In this document: positions 25,292 to 33,834 of the stretch, one piece after another
Numbering within the stretch: position 1 is the stretch's first letter
How the letters are laid out: each line of letters starts with the position of its first letter
The notes under the pieces: generated by a model
Database searches by the model: none
The model's input: only the letters and a program-made list of their open reading frames with translations
What the model was told of the DNA's origin: nothing
Position numbers and translations under genes: made by a program
From: Bin5 sp965218625
GTDB lineage: Bacteria > Chloroflexota > Anaerolineae > Caldilineales > Caldilineaceae
Assembly: GCA_965218625.1 (NCBI GenBank)
Contig: CBDCLG010000017.1
Coordinates: 486,021 to 550,020, forward strand
DNA: 64,000 nucleotides
Direction: 5' to 3'

Positions 25292-27712
25292 TCAGGACCG
25301 CAGTTCCCCTCCCGCCGCGATGACGCGTTCCACCAGGCCGCCTGACTGCATCGGGCCGGTCAGGTTCTCGTTCCGGAGCGCGGCGGGCACGGCCCAGAGC
25401 ATCATGTTCTGGTAGTAGTCGGCGCCGAAGGCGCGCTGGCCGGTGTCGGCGTCGCCGCGCACCGTGTTGGGCGCGTCCCAGGTATAGCCCCAACGGCAGG
25501 TGATGTTGTGCAGGCAGCGCTGCAACAGGTCGCGGCCGAACTCCTGCTGCCCGTTGTACATGAAGGTCATCGCCAGCATGTAGAGCTCGGGGGGGAAGTA
25601 GCTGAAGGTGCCGTAGCCGCCGACCTTGGCCGGGCCGCCCTCGGCCGTGGCGTAGTTGACCGCGCTCGACTGGCTGAGCGCGCAGTTGGCGGCGGCGAGC
25701 TTCTGCAGCGTTTTCTCGACGCGCGGCGGCGGGAAGACGCCGTTGACGCCGTGCCAGTCGGTCACCCACTGGCCGTCCAGCTGGTAGCCGAAGACCAGGT
25801 CGGACTTCTGCCCCGTCTCCGGTTCCTTGAAGTTGAGGTAGTATTCGCCGGCCCACAGATGCTCCTCGAGGGCCTGCGCGCCGGCTTCCAGCCAGCTGTC
25901 GCAGCGGGCGAGATAGGCGTCGTCGTCCATGGCCGCGGCCATGCGCCGCATGATCTGCACCTGCGCCATGCGCACGCCGCCGGCATGGGTGACATAGCCC
26001 TTCCAGCCGGGTTCGGGCGCCTCGAACCATTCGGTGTCGCCGAGGCCGTGCGTGTCGGTGCCGGGCGCCGGCATCGCCATCACCTGGGACGGGCCGTAGG
26101 CGGGGCGCAGGTTCATCGAAAAGTCGTTGCAGCGCTTGAGCGAGTCCCAGAATTCGGCCAGGACGGCGTCGTCGCCCGAGGCCTGCCAGTAGCGGTCGAG
26201 CATGATGACGTAGCAGGCGCCGTTGAGGACGGTCTGGTAGCCGACGTCAGGTGCGCTGAGGCCGTAGCCGGGGCTGTTGGCCTCGTTCGTGGCGGTGATG
26301 CCGCCGAAGATCCACGGTGGGCGCCCGTCGGGGAACTGGTAGGCCTTGTAGCCGCGCAGCGTGGAGAGCGCGGCCTCGGGGAAGAAGTAGACGAGGGGGA
26401 TGTTGCCGTAGAAGCTGCAGGGCAGGCATTCGATCTGCGGGCTGCCGCGCGGGCATTCATTCAGCCCGAAAAGGCCGTCTTCGGGCGCGCACCAATCGCC
26501 GAGCGGCGGCTGTGCCTGGCCCCAGATGCTGCACTCGGGGACCAGGTGCAGGTTGTTGATCAGGGCGTCGGCGAGCCAGCCGGGCAGCTCGGGCGCGTTG
26601 TAGAGCGCCTCCTGCCAGGCGATGACCCGTCGTAGCAGGCTCTCGTGGTTCCTGGCCAGGAAGTTGGCGGCGGCGAGCGCGTCGGGGTGGTGGCGCGCGT
26701 ACATGTGCGTGAAGAGTGGGGTCTCCTCGTGGGCCGGGCTGCCGCCGGCGCGCCAGTGGGGCGCGTGCCAGGCCAGGACGACGCGCACGGTCTGCGCGAC
26801 GCCGGGCGCGACGTCGAAGGGAATGGCGAGCGCCGCGCCGCTGTCATCCTCTGCAGGGGCCGGCAACTGGTCGCCGATGCGGCTCCAGGCGTCCTTGTCG
26901 GCGTTGAGCGCGCCGCCGTGTTGCACGGGCGCGCCGCTATCGAGCGCGGCCAGCACATAGGTCATCTCCCGGGCATCGCCGCGGCTGCGGCTCTGCACGT
27001 GAACGCCGTTGAGCGGGCCTGTCAACAGCTCGCGCTGCACGCCCTTGCCGGCCGCGGCGTCGTGCGGGTTGAAGCCGGGAAAGTTGAAGACGAGATTGCC
27101 GCTGTGGGCGGCGCTGTCGCGGTTGCGCAGGTGGATCTCGAAGACCGCGCCGGGCGTCATCGAGACGGCTGTATCGCCGGGAATAAAGGGCGACCAGGCG
27201 CGTAGGCCGGCGGTGACGGGCGCGTCGCTGTTGAACTCCATGTCGAGGACCGGATAGTGGCCCCAGTAGTCGATCGAGTCTGCGATGGCCGCGCCGGCGA
27301 GGCCGGTCTCGTCAAAGAGGGGGGCGTAGTCGGTGGGCGGGAAGGTGACGGCGCTCTGGGCCGGCTGGGGCGTGTCGCGCTTGCCCAGTGTGTCGGAGAC
27401 CAGGACCCAGGTGCGATCTGTGCCATCTTCGTCGCGGCAGGCGAGGCCGAGCATGGGCAGGTTGAGCAGCGCGCGCGGCTCGACCAGGTGGTTGAAGATG
27501 GTGTTGTAGCCGAACATGCCGTTGGGCTCGATGTCGATGCAGCCGGTGTCGAGTCCGCCCAGGGGCATGCCGCAGGTGGGGCGCGGCTCGCCGCGGTAGA
27601 TAACGCCGGTGACCGGCTGCGAATAGCCGGCCGCTGCGAAGGTGCGCCAGCGGGCATGGAGCTGGTGGGGCGGGAAGAGGCGGCCGGACGGAGAATGGGA
27701 AGCGGGGCTCAT
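25292..27712 (-). CDS. GH116-like glycoside hydrolase (DUF608/glucosylceramidase family)
   Basis: The 806-residue product matches bacterial GH116 enzymes, which are beta-glucosidase/xylosidase-type retaining hydrolases. The N-terminal beta-sandwich begins with CGMPLGGLDTGCIDIEPNG and NTIFNHLVEPR. The C-terminal (alpha/alpha)6 barrel includes NLHLVPECSIWG, GLNECPRGSPQIECLPCSF, DTHGLGDTEWF and the late segment WGYTWDAPNTVRGDADTG. I have not assigned the two catalytic acids with certainty. No signal peptide is visible, so it is probably cytoplasmic and acts on imported oligosaccharides. A GAGGAG ribosome-binding site precedes the ATG. It lies 47 bases after an IclR regulator gene on the same strand. 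Confidence 0.8.
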   Translation of the reverse strand: MSPASHSPSGRLFPPHQLHARWRTFAAAGYSQPVTGVIYRGEPRPTCGMPLGGLDTGCIDIEPNGMFGYNTIFNHLVEPRALLNLPMLGLACRDEDGTDRTWVLVSDTLGKRDTPQPAQSAVTFPPTDYAPLFDETGLAGAAIADSIDYWGHYPVLDMEFNSDAPVTAGLRAWSPFIPGDTAVSMTPGAVFEIHLRNRDSAAHSGNLVFNFPGFNPHDAAAGKGVQRELLTGPLNGVHVQSRSRGDAREMTYVLAALDSGAPVQHGGALNADKDAWSRIGDQLPAPAEDDSGAALAIPFDVAPGVAQTVRVVLAWHAPHWRAGGSPAHEETPLFTHMYARHHPDALAAANFLARNHESLLRRVIAWQEALYNAPELPGWLADALINNLHLVPECSIWGQAQPPLGDWCAPEDGLFGLNECPRGSPQIECLPCSFYGNIPLVYFFPEAALSTLRGYKAYQFPDGRPPWIFGGITATNEANSPGYGLSAPDVGYQTVLNGACYVIMLDRYWQASGDDAVLAEFWDSLKRCNDFSMNLRPAYGPSQVMAMPAPGTDTHGLGDTEWFEAPEPGWKGYVTHAGGVRMAQVQIMRRMAAAMDDDAYLARCDSWLEAGAQALEEHLWAGEYYLNFKEPETGQKSDLVFGYQLDGQWVTDWHGVNGVFPPPRVEKTLQKLAAANCALSQSSAVNYATAEGGPAKVGGYGTFSYFPPELYMLAMTFMYNGQQEFGRDLLQRCLHNITCRWGYTWDAPNTVRGDADTGQRAFGADYYQNMMLWAVPAALRNENLTGPMQSGGLVERVIAAGGELRS

Positions 27713-27759
27713 CTGTAGCTCCTCAGCGAAATGGACGGCGGTTGGGATGGTTGAAAGGG

Positions 27760-28542
27760 TCAGCGGTCGAGACTGGGTGCGCCGAGGTCGGCGGACAGTT
27801 GCGCGGCGGCCTGCATGACGATCCCGGCGAAATCGGGCAGATGCTCCCGCGTGATGCGCGTGGCCGGCCCGGAGATGCCGAGGGCCGCGATCACCCGGCG
27901 GCTGTGGTCATGGATGGGCGCGGCGATGCAGCGCACGCCGGCGAAGGTCTCTTCGTCATCGACCGCGTAGCCGTCGGCGCGCACCGTGTCCAGGTGGCGT
28001 TTCAACTGGGTTGGTTCGGTGATCGTCTTGGCGGTGAAGGCGGTCAGCGGCGCGGAGGCGAGCCACTCGGCGGTGGCTGCGTCGGGCTGCGCGGCGAGGA
28101 ACACCTTGCCGAGCGCGGAGCAGTGCAGCGGGCGGCTTGTGCCGAGGGCGAAGTTGACGCTGAGCGCGGCCTGGCCCGGCTTGTGGGCGATGTAGATGAC
28201 GTTGTTGGCCTGGCGCACGCCGAGGTTGGCGGTCTCGCCGCTCTGGTCGCGCAGCCGGGTGAGGAACTCTCCGGCAACGTCGGGCCAGTCCAACAGGTTC
28301 GCGACCTTGCTGTAAAGCTGGAAGAACTTGGTCGGGTTGGAGGTGAAGGCGCGCGTGCGTGCGTCCTGCAGCAGGTAGCCTTTTGCGGTCAGGGTATAGA
28401 GCAGGCGGTAGGCGGTGCTGCGGTCGATGCCGAGTGCCTCGGCCACGTCTACGGGGCGGACGTTTCCTTCGAGCGCCATCTCGAGCGCCACCAGCCCGCG
28501 TTCGAGCGATTGGACCAGTTGTTGGCCGCGTTTCTGTTGCAT
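27760..28542 (-). CDS. IclR-family transcriptional regulator
   Basis: The first 80 residues form a winged helix (SLERGLVALEMAL, VDVAEALGIDRSTAYRLLYTL) and the rest an IclR effector-binding domain (LHCSALGKVFLAA, DDEETFAGVRCIAAPIHD, ALGISGPATRIT). These regulators sense small aromatic or sugar-derived acids. The ATG at 28542 is selected over 28572 because AGGGGG precedes it. A near-perfect 20-base palindrome at 28580-28599 lies 38 bases upstream and is a candidate operator. The gene is followed closely by the GH116-like gene, so it probably controls that operon and itself. Confidence 0.9.
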   Translation of the reverse strand: MQQKRGQQLVQSLERGLVALEMALEGNVRPVDVAEALGIDRSTAYRLLYTLTAKGYLLQDARTRAFTSNPTKFFQLYSKVANLLDWPDVAGEFLTRLRDQSGETANLGVRQANNVIYIAHKPGQAALSVNFALGTSRPLHCSALGKVFLAAQPDAATAEWLASAPLTAFTAKTITEPTQLKRHLDTVRADGYAVDDEETFAGVRCIAAPIHDHSRRVIAALGISGPATRITREHLPDFAGIVMQAAAQLSADLGAPSLDR

Positions 28543-28579
28543 TATCCCCCTTTTGCGTTGCGCTATGCGCACATGATCA

Positions 28580-28599
28580 CCATTTTGTATACCAAATGG
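28580..28599. promoter_or_regulatory. candidate operator of the IclR-type regulator
   Basis: CCATTTTGTATACCAAATGG is a 20-base inverted repeat centred on GTATAC with a single mismatched pair. It stands just before the regulator start, in the gap between the divergent IclR gene and the Gfo/Idh/MocA gene. Confidence 0.6.
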
Positions 28600-28703
28600 G
28601 CCGTGCTGTCAATCGTTAAGTTTGCCAGTAGCCGACCGCATCTGCTGCGCACTTGGCGATGGGTAAAGCGGCGCAGCGGAGAACAGGCGGGACTGAGCGG
28701 GGT

Positions 28704-28728
28704 GGGGAGTTTTCGGTTTCTGGTGTGC
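28704..28728. repeat. A-rich heptamer array (minus-strand sense)
   Basis: Reversed units ACACCAG, AAACCGA and AAACTCC follow each other at a 7-base step within the divergent promoter region. Confidence 0.45.
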
Positions 28729-28823
28729 GTTTGCTCTGCAACCACGAACTTGCATAGGATGCGTTCACGGCGTTATCGTGACCGGAGAAAAGGTTGCAGA
28801 GTAGCATCGCTGCTCGCACGCGG

Positions 28824-28864
28824 CAGTTACTGAAAACTCAAAACTAACCACAAAAAACTGCAGT
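28824..28864. repeat. A-rich heptamer array abutting a start codon
   Basis: Units TTACTGA, AAACTCA, AAACTAA, CCACAAA and AAACTGC run with exact 7-base spacing up to the ATG at 28866. No Shine-Dalgarno sequence is present, so the array forms the translation leader of the following gene. Confidence 0.6.
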
Positions 28865-28865
28865 T

Positions 28866-29879
28866 ATGTTTCGCATTGGGCTGATTGGCTGCGGCGGGAT
28901 GGGGCAGTCCCACCGGTCCGCGTTCGGGAAGTTGCAGGGCCGCGCCCGCTTTGCCGCGGCGGTTGATTTGGACTTGGCACGCGCGCAGGCTGCTGCCGAC
29001 CTGATGGGCTGCGATACGGTCGCGACCGACTACCGGCAGGTCCTTGATGATATCGACGCGGCCATCCTCGCCGTTCCCCACCAGCTGCATCATCCGATTG
29101 GAATGGAACTGCTGCGCCGCGGCAAACATCTGCTGATGGAGAAGCCGCTGGCCAACTCCGAGGCCGAATGCCTCGAATTGATCGACGCGGCAGAAAGCGC
29201 TGGTCTCACCCTGATGGTCGCCTACTGCATGCGGTTTCACCCCATCGTCGTCGAGATGGAGCGGCTGATCAAGGCCAGGACCTACGGCGACCTCTTCCAG
29301 CTCTCGATCTGGACCGAGCAGCACACGCAGGGCGAGCCGGGCAGTTGGATGCACCGCAAGGAGACGCTGGGCGGCGGGCAGCTGTTCAGCCACGGCTGCC
29401 ACTATATCGACATCCTGCTGGCGTGGATGGGGCAGCCGGTGAGCGGCACCCATACCGGCACCAACTTCGGCACGCCGTGGATGGAAGGCGAGGGGACGTC
29501 CAATGTCTCGCTCAAGTTTGTCAACGGCGCGCGCGGCTACCATTTCGGCACCTGGGGCGTCAGGGGCACGCGGCTCAAATATTCATTCCACGCCCACTGC
29601 ACCGAGGGCATGTTGGAGGGGCAGATCAGCCAAGGGCGGTTGCTGTTGCATCAGGGCGCGTTTGAAGAGGAGCAGGGCGGCGAGAAGCTGTTGCTCGAGA
29701 CGGCGGTGGGCAAGCATGTCGAGAATGAGCTGCTCCACTTTGTCGACTGCCTGGAGCATGGCCGCCGTCCGCTGACCGATGGCCGGCGCAGTCTGCGAAG
29801 CCTGCGCGTGATCTGGAAGCTGTACGAGGCGGAAGCGCAGGGCGTGGTGGCCGATCTGCGCGCGATCGGTAACGGGTGA
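28866..29879 (+). CDS. Gfo/Idh/MocA-family oxidoreductase
   Basis: This NAD(P)-dependent sugar or polyol dehydrogenase family has a Rossmann N-terminal half, here IGLIGCGGMGQSH, and the catalytic-site EKP motif at residues 92-94 (LLMEKPLAN). The C-terminal half has the dimerising beta-sheet with LGGGQLFSHGCHYIDILLAW, where the GGG...H..D pattern is typical. The gene is 337 codons and intact. It is divergent from the IclR/GH116 operon with a 320-base gap, and a heptamer array directly precedes its ATG. The substrate is not predictable. Confidence 0.9.
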   Translation: MFRIGLIGCGGMGQSHRSAFGKLQGRARFAAAVDLDLARAQAAADLMGCDTVATDYRQVLDDIDAAILAVPHQLHHPIGMELLRRGKHLLMEKPLANSEAECLELIDAAESAGLTLMVAYCMRFHPIVVEMERLIKARTYGDLFQLSIWTEQHTQGEPGSWMHRKETLGGGQLFSHGCHYIDILLAWMGQPVSGTHTGTNFGTPWMEGEGTSNVSLKFVNGARGYHFGTWGVRGTRLKYSFHAHCTEGMLEGQISQGRLLLHQGAFEEEQGGEKLLLETAVGKHVENELLHFVDCLEHGRRPLTDGRRSLRSLRVIWKLYEAEAQGVVADLRAIGNG

Positions 29880-29927
29880 GGATGAACAATCACGTATGCG
29901 GGATGTCCAAGAGGACTGGAACTGAAA

Positions 29928-30143
29928 TCAAACGAGCGTTAAGGTCTGGACCGGCAGCGACTTTGCTTCGAGTGTCGACAGATTGGCAATCTGACTGGCA
30001 TGGTCGATATCGATGCCGACAAGCTGACCCTCCTCGTCGAGATCCAGAATGACTCCTGGGGCAACCTCTGTGGAATCCGCACTCGGCTTTTCAGAGAGTT
30101 CTATATAGAGGGAATCGGTGTCAGGGTAGTAATGGAATTTCAT
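29928..30143 (-). CDS. DUF2283 protein, likely antitoxin-like partner
   Basis: The 71-residue product reads MKFHYYPDTDSLYIELSEKP and VILDLDEEGQLVGIDIDHAS, the signature of DUF2283. These small proteins are commonly encoded next to a short toxin-like gene. The ATG at 30143 starts the conserved domain; the longer open frame upstream is not family sequence. It begins 14 bases after the upstream gene ends, so the two form one unit. Confidence 0.85.
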   Translation of the reverse strand: MKFHYYPDTDSLYIELSEKPSADSTEVAPGVILDLDEEGQLVGIDIDHASQIANLSTLEAKSLPVQTLTLV

Positions 30144-30157
30144 AGGGTTATCTGTGG

Positions 30158-30391
30158 CTATGGTCTGAAATTTCGGTCGGGAAATGCGTTGTGAACGGTC
30201 TCGCCGTCTTCCAACGTTATCACGCGCAAATAGGTGCCGAGTTCTGGAACAAATCCCCAAAATCGTATGCGATCATCCTCGGGTTGCGCTTCGTAATGGA
30301 TCGGTTCGGCCAACACCATTTCGCACCAGGTTCGTTTCAGATATGGCCGTTTGCGCAGGACCTGCTCCTCGAAATAACGAGTTGTTTTCAC
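30158..30391 (-). CDS. small basic protein paired with DUF2283 (toxin-like)
   Basis: From a GTG at 30391 the 77-residue product reads VKTTRYFEEQVLRKRPYLKR, then RIRFWGFVPELGTYLRVITL and DGETVHNAFPDR. It is basic, compact and has the length and gene order of a RelE/DUF4258-like toxin upstream of its partner. I recognise it only as the usual neighbour of DUF2283. The start is uncertain because the frame is open to 30562 and no good ribosome-binding site is visible. The remaining 250 bases up to 30810 show no convincing gene. Confidence 0.65.
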   Translation of the reverse strand: MKTTRYFEEQVLRKRPYLKRTWCEMVLAEPIHYEAQPEDDRIRFWGFVPELGTYLRVITLEDGETVHNAFPDRNFRP

Positions 30392-30810
30392 GCTAAAGGC
30401 ACGCTTCTCGACTGACGTTGTGAAGCCCGTCTCTGCTCCTGAGTGTACTACAGGACTGGACGCAGAAAAACTCACCGTGACATCAGTAAGGATGCCGTCG
30501 AAAGACGCGGATGTGACAACACCAAAGGCGCGCCCGGCAGCCAACCTGTGCTTCGCCGTCATCGGTCCGGGCCGCCGCGGGCGTTACCACATGGAGGGCC
30601 CGGAGGCGAGGGAGCATGCGGCGGCGGCGATTTTTGCACGCATCGCGGCTTCACCGCCAGGCTCGATTCCAACCAGGCAGGATCCGACGACCCGCGCTCG
30701 ATTCTGACCCAAACCGGTGTGAGGATACCCCCGGCTGCGCTCGCCTCGTGCGCAGCAAAAAAAACCTTCGTTCCTCTCGATTCTTGCCTCTTTCTTGAAG
30801 GAGATCCCTT

Positions 30811-31887
30811 ATGCGCACGTATCGTGTTGGCGTTGTCGGGCTCCGTCGCGGTCTTGACCCGGCGCGCATCTTCGATCTCATGCCGGACTGCAATGTGGCC
30901 GCCGGCTGCGATATCGACGCGGGCGCGCTGGAACGGTTCGGCGCGATCTTCCCGCAGGCCGGCCTGTACAGCGCATACGATGAGATGCTGGCGCACGGGC
31001 TGGACATCGTTTTCGTGGCCTCGCCGGTTCCGCTGCACTGCGAGCACAGCGTGGCCGCGCTCGAGGCCGGCTGTCATGTGCTGCAGGAGGTAACGCTGGC
31101 GACTTCGCTGGACGAGTGCCGCGCGCTGCTGGCGGCGGTGGAGGCGCACCCGCGCCAGAAGTTCATGCTGGCCGAGAACTGCTGCTATTGGGCGCATATA
31201 CTGAGCTGGCAGGAGATGTGGCGCGCCGGTCTGCTGGGGGATTTCATGTATGCCGAGGCCGAGTACATTCACGATACGCGCCATCTGCTGCGCAATCCGG
31301 ACGGCTCACCGGCGTGGCGCGCGTCGATGCCGGCCATCCACTACTGTACGCACAGCCTCGGGCCGCTGCTCAAGGTGACGGGCGAGCGCTGCGTGTCGGC
31401 CAGCGGCATGCGCGTCAGCGGCGCCAGCGAGGAGCTGCCCGACCGCGCCAGGTCCGGCGTGGAGGTTGCGATTCTGCAGACGGCCAGCGGCGGCGTGATC
31501 AAGATCCTGTGCGCGTTCGGGATCAGGCGCGAGCCGATGTTCCACTACTACTCGATCTACGGCAGCGCGGGCGTGCTGGAGACCTCGCGGCCGCCGGTCA
31601 GCCCGCTGCAGACGAACGCCTGGCTGGACTCGGTGCCGCATCTGCGCAATATGATCGAGATGCCGATCACCGAGAACGTGACCGACGCACCGGCCGAGGC
31701 GGTGCAGGGCGGTCACGGCACCGCGGAGTACTCAATGATTGAGGCGTTTATGGCCTGCATCCGCGACGACACGCGGCCGCCGCTGGACATCCACGCCGCG
31801 CTGCGGATGGCGCTGCCCGGTCTGTGCGCGCATCAGAGCGCGCTGCAAGGCGGGCAGATGGTGGAGATACCGGACTGGGAGGGTTGA
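30811..31887 (+). CDS. Gfo/Idh/MocA-family protein without the EKP lysine
   Basis: The 358-residue product has a Rossmann-like start (YRVGVVGLRRGLDPARI) and the HCEHSVAALEAGCHV helix that normally leads into EKP. Here residues 92-94 are QEV (HVLQEVTLATS), so the catalytic lysine is missing, and the glycine-rich loop is altered. The C-terminal half keeps HYCTHSLGPLLKVTGE and AEYSMIEAFMACIRDD. It may be a non-catalytic binding protein or use another residue. A GAAGGAG ribosome-binding site precedes the ATG. The next gene starts about 110 bases downstream. Confidence 0.85.
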   Translation: MRTYRVGVVGLRRGLDPARIFDLMPDCNVAAGCDIDAGALERFGAIFPQAGLYSAYDEMLAHGLDIVFVASPVPLHCEHSVAALEAGCHVLQEVTLATSLDECRALLAAVEAHPRQKFMLAENCCYWAHILSWQEMWRAGLLGDFMYAEAEYIHDTRHLLRNPDGSPAWRASMPAIHYCTHSLGPLLKVTGERCVSASGMRVSGASEELPDRARSGVEVAILQTASGGVIKILCAFGIRREPMFHYYSIYGSAGVLETSRPPVSPLQTNAWLDSVPHLRNMIEMPITENVTDAPAEAVQGGHGTAEYSMIEAFMACIRDDTRPPLDIHAALRMALPGLCAHQSALQGGQMVEIPDWEG

Positions 31888-31997
31888 CAAGATTCCCATT
31901 CACGGTAGGATGGTGGAAACTTTGCCCTTGGATTTTCGTCAAGCTAGGGATAGGACATTTGAGGCGATGGCACAATGACAGCTACGGAGGTGGCGGC

Positions 31998-33188
31998 GTG
32001 AGAGAACAGATCCCCGTCAATCCTGATGTGCTGCGCTGGGCGCGTGAATCCTTGCGGCTCTCGCACGAGGAAGTAGCGCGGCGTATGAAGAAGAAGGTGT
32101 CGGATATCGAGGCCTGGGAACGCGGTGAGGCGTCTCCTACCTATATCCAACTGGAAAGCCTGGCCTATGATATCTATAAGCGTCCGCTCGCGCTTTTCTT
32201 CTTTCCCGAAATTCCGGAGGAGGAAGCGGTTGAGCAGTCGTTCCGCACCTTGCCGGAGCAGGTCCTGGAGCGCATACCCCCGCGGATTCTCTTTCTGTTG
32301 CGCAAGGCCAGAGTGTTTCAACTGAACCTCGGCGAACTATATGGCGGCGTCAACCCGGAAGAGCGCCAGATTTTGCGGGACCTGAATTTTGCCCCCTCAG
32401 TAGATGTAAGGGAAATGGCGGAGCAGGTCCGCGGCTATCTGGGCATCGATCTTGATCAACAAAAGAGTTGGGATGATGCGGATGCCGCTCTCAAGCGCTG
32501 GCGAACGGCCCTAGAGGATCACGGAGTCTTCGTATTCAAGGACAGTTTCAATACCGGACCCAAGAAGAAGGCGGATGCCGGAGAAAGCGCCTATTCCGGC
32601 TTCTGCCTGTACGATACGAAATTCCCTGTCATCTATGTCAACAACAATAGAGCCAAGAACCGGCAGATTTTCACCTTGTTTCACGAGTTGGCTCATTTGT
32701 TAATGCACACCGGCGGCATAGATACCCGGCAAGACGACTATATCGAATACTTGTCCGGCGACAATCGGCGTATAGAGGTACTCTGCAATCAGTTTGCCGC
32801 CGAGTTTCTGGTACCTTCTGGGGATTTTAGAGAGCGGCAAGCGGGAATGTTCATTGATGATGGAGCGATTCAGGTCTGGGCCGAATTGTATTGTGTTAGC
32901 CGCGAGACCATTTTGCGGCGGCTCCTTGATTGGGGACGAGTGAGTCAACAGGAGTATGAAGAGAAGACGTGGCAGTGGCAGAGTGAGGGAAAAGAAAGCA
33001 GCGGCTCTGGCGGAGATTACTTTCGAACCAAAGGTTCCTATCTGGGTGAAAAGTACATTGAAGTCGTTTTCAGCAACTACCACAAGGGGAATGTATCACG
33101 GGAGGAAGCCGCCGACTATCTGGATACAAGGACAAGGAATGTTCCTGGCATAGAAGAGTGGTTGTTCAAGCAAGGGACGGCAACATGA
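31998..33188 (+). CDS. Xre-ImmA/IrrE family regulator-peptidase (intact copy)
   Basis: The 396-residue protein has an N-terminal helix-turn-helix (VNPDVLRWARESLRLSHEEV, SDIEAWERGEASPTY) and a zinc peptidase domain with HELAH at residues 229-233. A conserved CNQFAAEFLVPSGDF follows, as in ImmA/IrrE proteins. GTG at 31998 is preferred because a GGAGGTG lies just before it; the frame is open further upstream without family sequence. Its stop overlaps the start of a DUF4411 gene (ATGA), so the two are translationally coupled. The module duplicates the broken one at 4719-6250. Family knowledge suggests a regulator-toxin pair or a stress-response switch. Confidence 0.9.
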   Translation: MREQIPVNPDVLRWARESLRLSHEEVARRMKKKVSDIEAWERGEASPTYIQLESLAYDIYKRPLALFFFPEIPEEEAVEQSFRTLPEQVLERIPPRILFLLRKARVFQLNLGELYGGVNPEERQILRDLNFAPSVDVREMAEQVRGYLGIDLDQQKSWDDADAALKRWRTALEDHGVFVFKDSFNTGPKKKADAGESAYSGFCLYDTKFPVIYVNNNRAKNRQIFTLFHELAHLLMHTGGIDTRQDDYIEYLSGDNRRIEVLCNQFAAEFLVPSGDFRERQAGMFIDDGAIQVWAELYCVSRETILRRLLDWGRVSQQEYEEKTWQWQSEGKESSGSGGDYFRTKGSYLGEKYIEVVFSNYHKGNVSREEAADYLDTRTRNVPGIEEWLFKQGTAT

Positions 33189-33727
33189 CTGTCTACGTAT
33201 TCGATAGTGGTCCGCTGATAGACATTTTCCGTCATTACTATCGCGATAGATTCCCTTCCTTGTGGCAGTACTTTGACGGCATGGTTGAAGGCAGTCGCAT
33301 TACTTCAACGCGAGAAGTCAGCAATGAATTGGCTGGTCATGAAGACAAGTCGGCGAACCGGCGCAAAGAGGAACAGAGAGAGGACAGTAAAGAATCGGAG
33401 AAGCACGAAGACGAATTAGCGAGATGGTGTAAAGAGAATCGAAGAAAAGTATTCGTAACGCCGGCCCCTGAAGAACTCGAGATCGTCAGAGAGATATTTG
33501 GTGTTCGTCACTTCCAGGCGATGATTCGCAAAAGGCAACGTCTAGAAGGAAGACCGGTCGCTGACCCTTTCGTCATTGCCCGGGCCAAATGTCTGGAAAA
33601 TGGTTGTGTCGTAACGAATGAGAAGCACAAACCAAACGCGCCGCAGATCCCGAATGTCTGTGACCATTTTGAGGTCGATTGGACCGATCTCGAAGGATTT
33701 ATGGAGCGTGAGCAGTGGCGCTTTTGA
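33185..33727 (+). CDS. DUF4411 (PIN-like) protein, intact
   Basis: The 180-residue product begins MTVYVFDSGPLIDIFRHYY, carries a charged central region (about residues 60-80) and ends with RPVADPFVIARAKCLENGCV, TNEKHKPNAPQIPNVCDHF and WTDLEGFMERE. The acidic residues near the start and at ADPF fit a PIN-type metal site. ATG at 33185 overlaps the preceding TGA. Likely effector of the ImmA/DUF4411 module, by family association. Confidence 0.85.
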   Translation: MTVYVFDSGPLIDIFRHYYRDRFPSLWQYFDGMVEGSRITSTREVSNELAGHEDKSANRRKEEQREDSKESEKHEDELARWCKENRRKVFVTPAPEELEIVREIFGVRHFQAMIRKRQRLEGRPVADPFVIARAKCLENGCVVTNEKHKPNAPQIPNVCDHFEVDWTDLEGFMEREQWRF

Positions 33728-33800
33728 GCGCCATGCTATGACCCCCCAACACCACTCCCAGCGAGCGCTCACCGAAGCAACGGGCGCCACCCCCCAACAA

Positions 33801-33834
33801 AAAACCCAAAACCAGAAACTGAAAACTACGAATC
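33801..33834. repeat. A-rich heptamer array at the end of the aldolase gene
   Basis: AACCCAA, AACCAGA, AACTGAA and AACTACG repeat with a 7-base step. The last unit contains CTA, which on the minus strand is the TAG stop of the aldolase gene. Confidence 0.55.

Noticed and set aside
27742..28833. Open frame opposite the IclR gene
   Set aside because: Shadow of the regulator; its translation shows no domain.
30537..30620. Possible remnant of a Gfo/Idh/MocA gene (reading AVIGPGRRGRYHMEG)
   Set aside because: Only about 15 residues look like a nucleotide-binding start; the rest of the frame is featureless, so chance similarity cannot be excluded.
30620..30760. tRNA-like segment suggested by a GVRIPPAAL-type reading
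   Set aside because: No acceptor stem, anticodon arm or T-arm consensus could be laid out over the segment.
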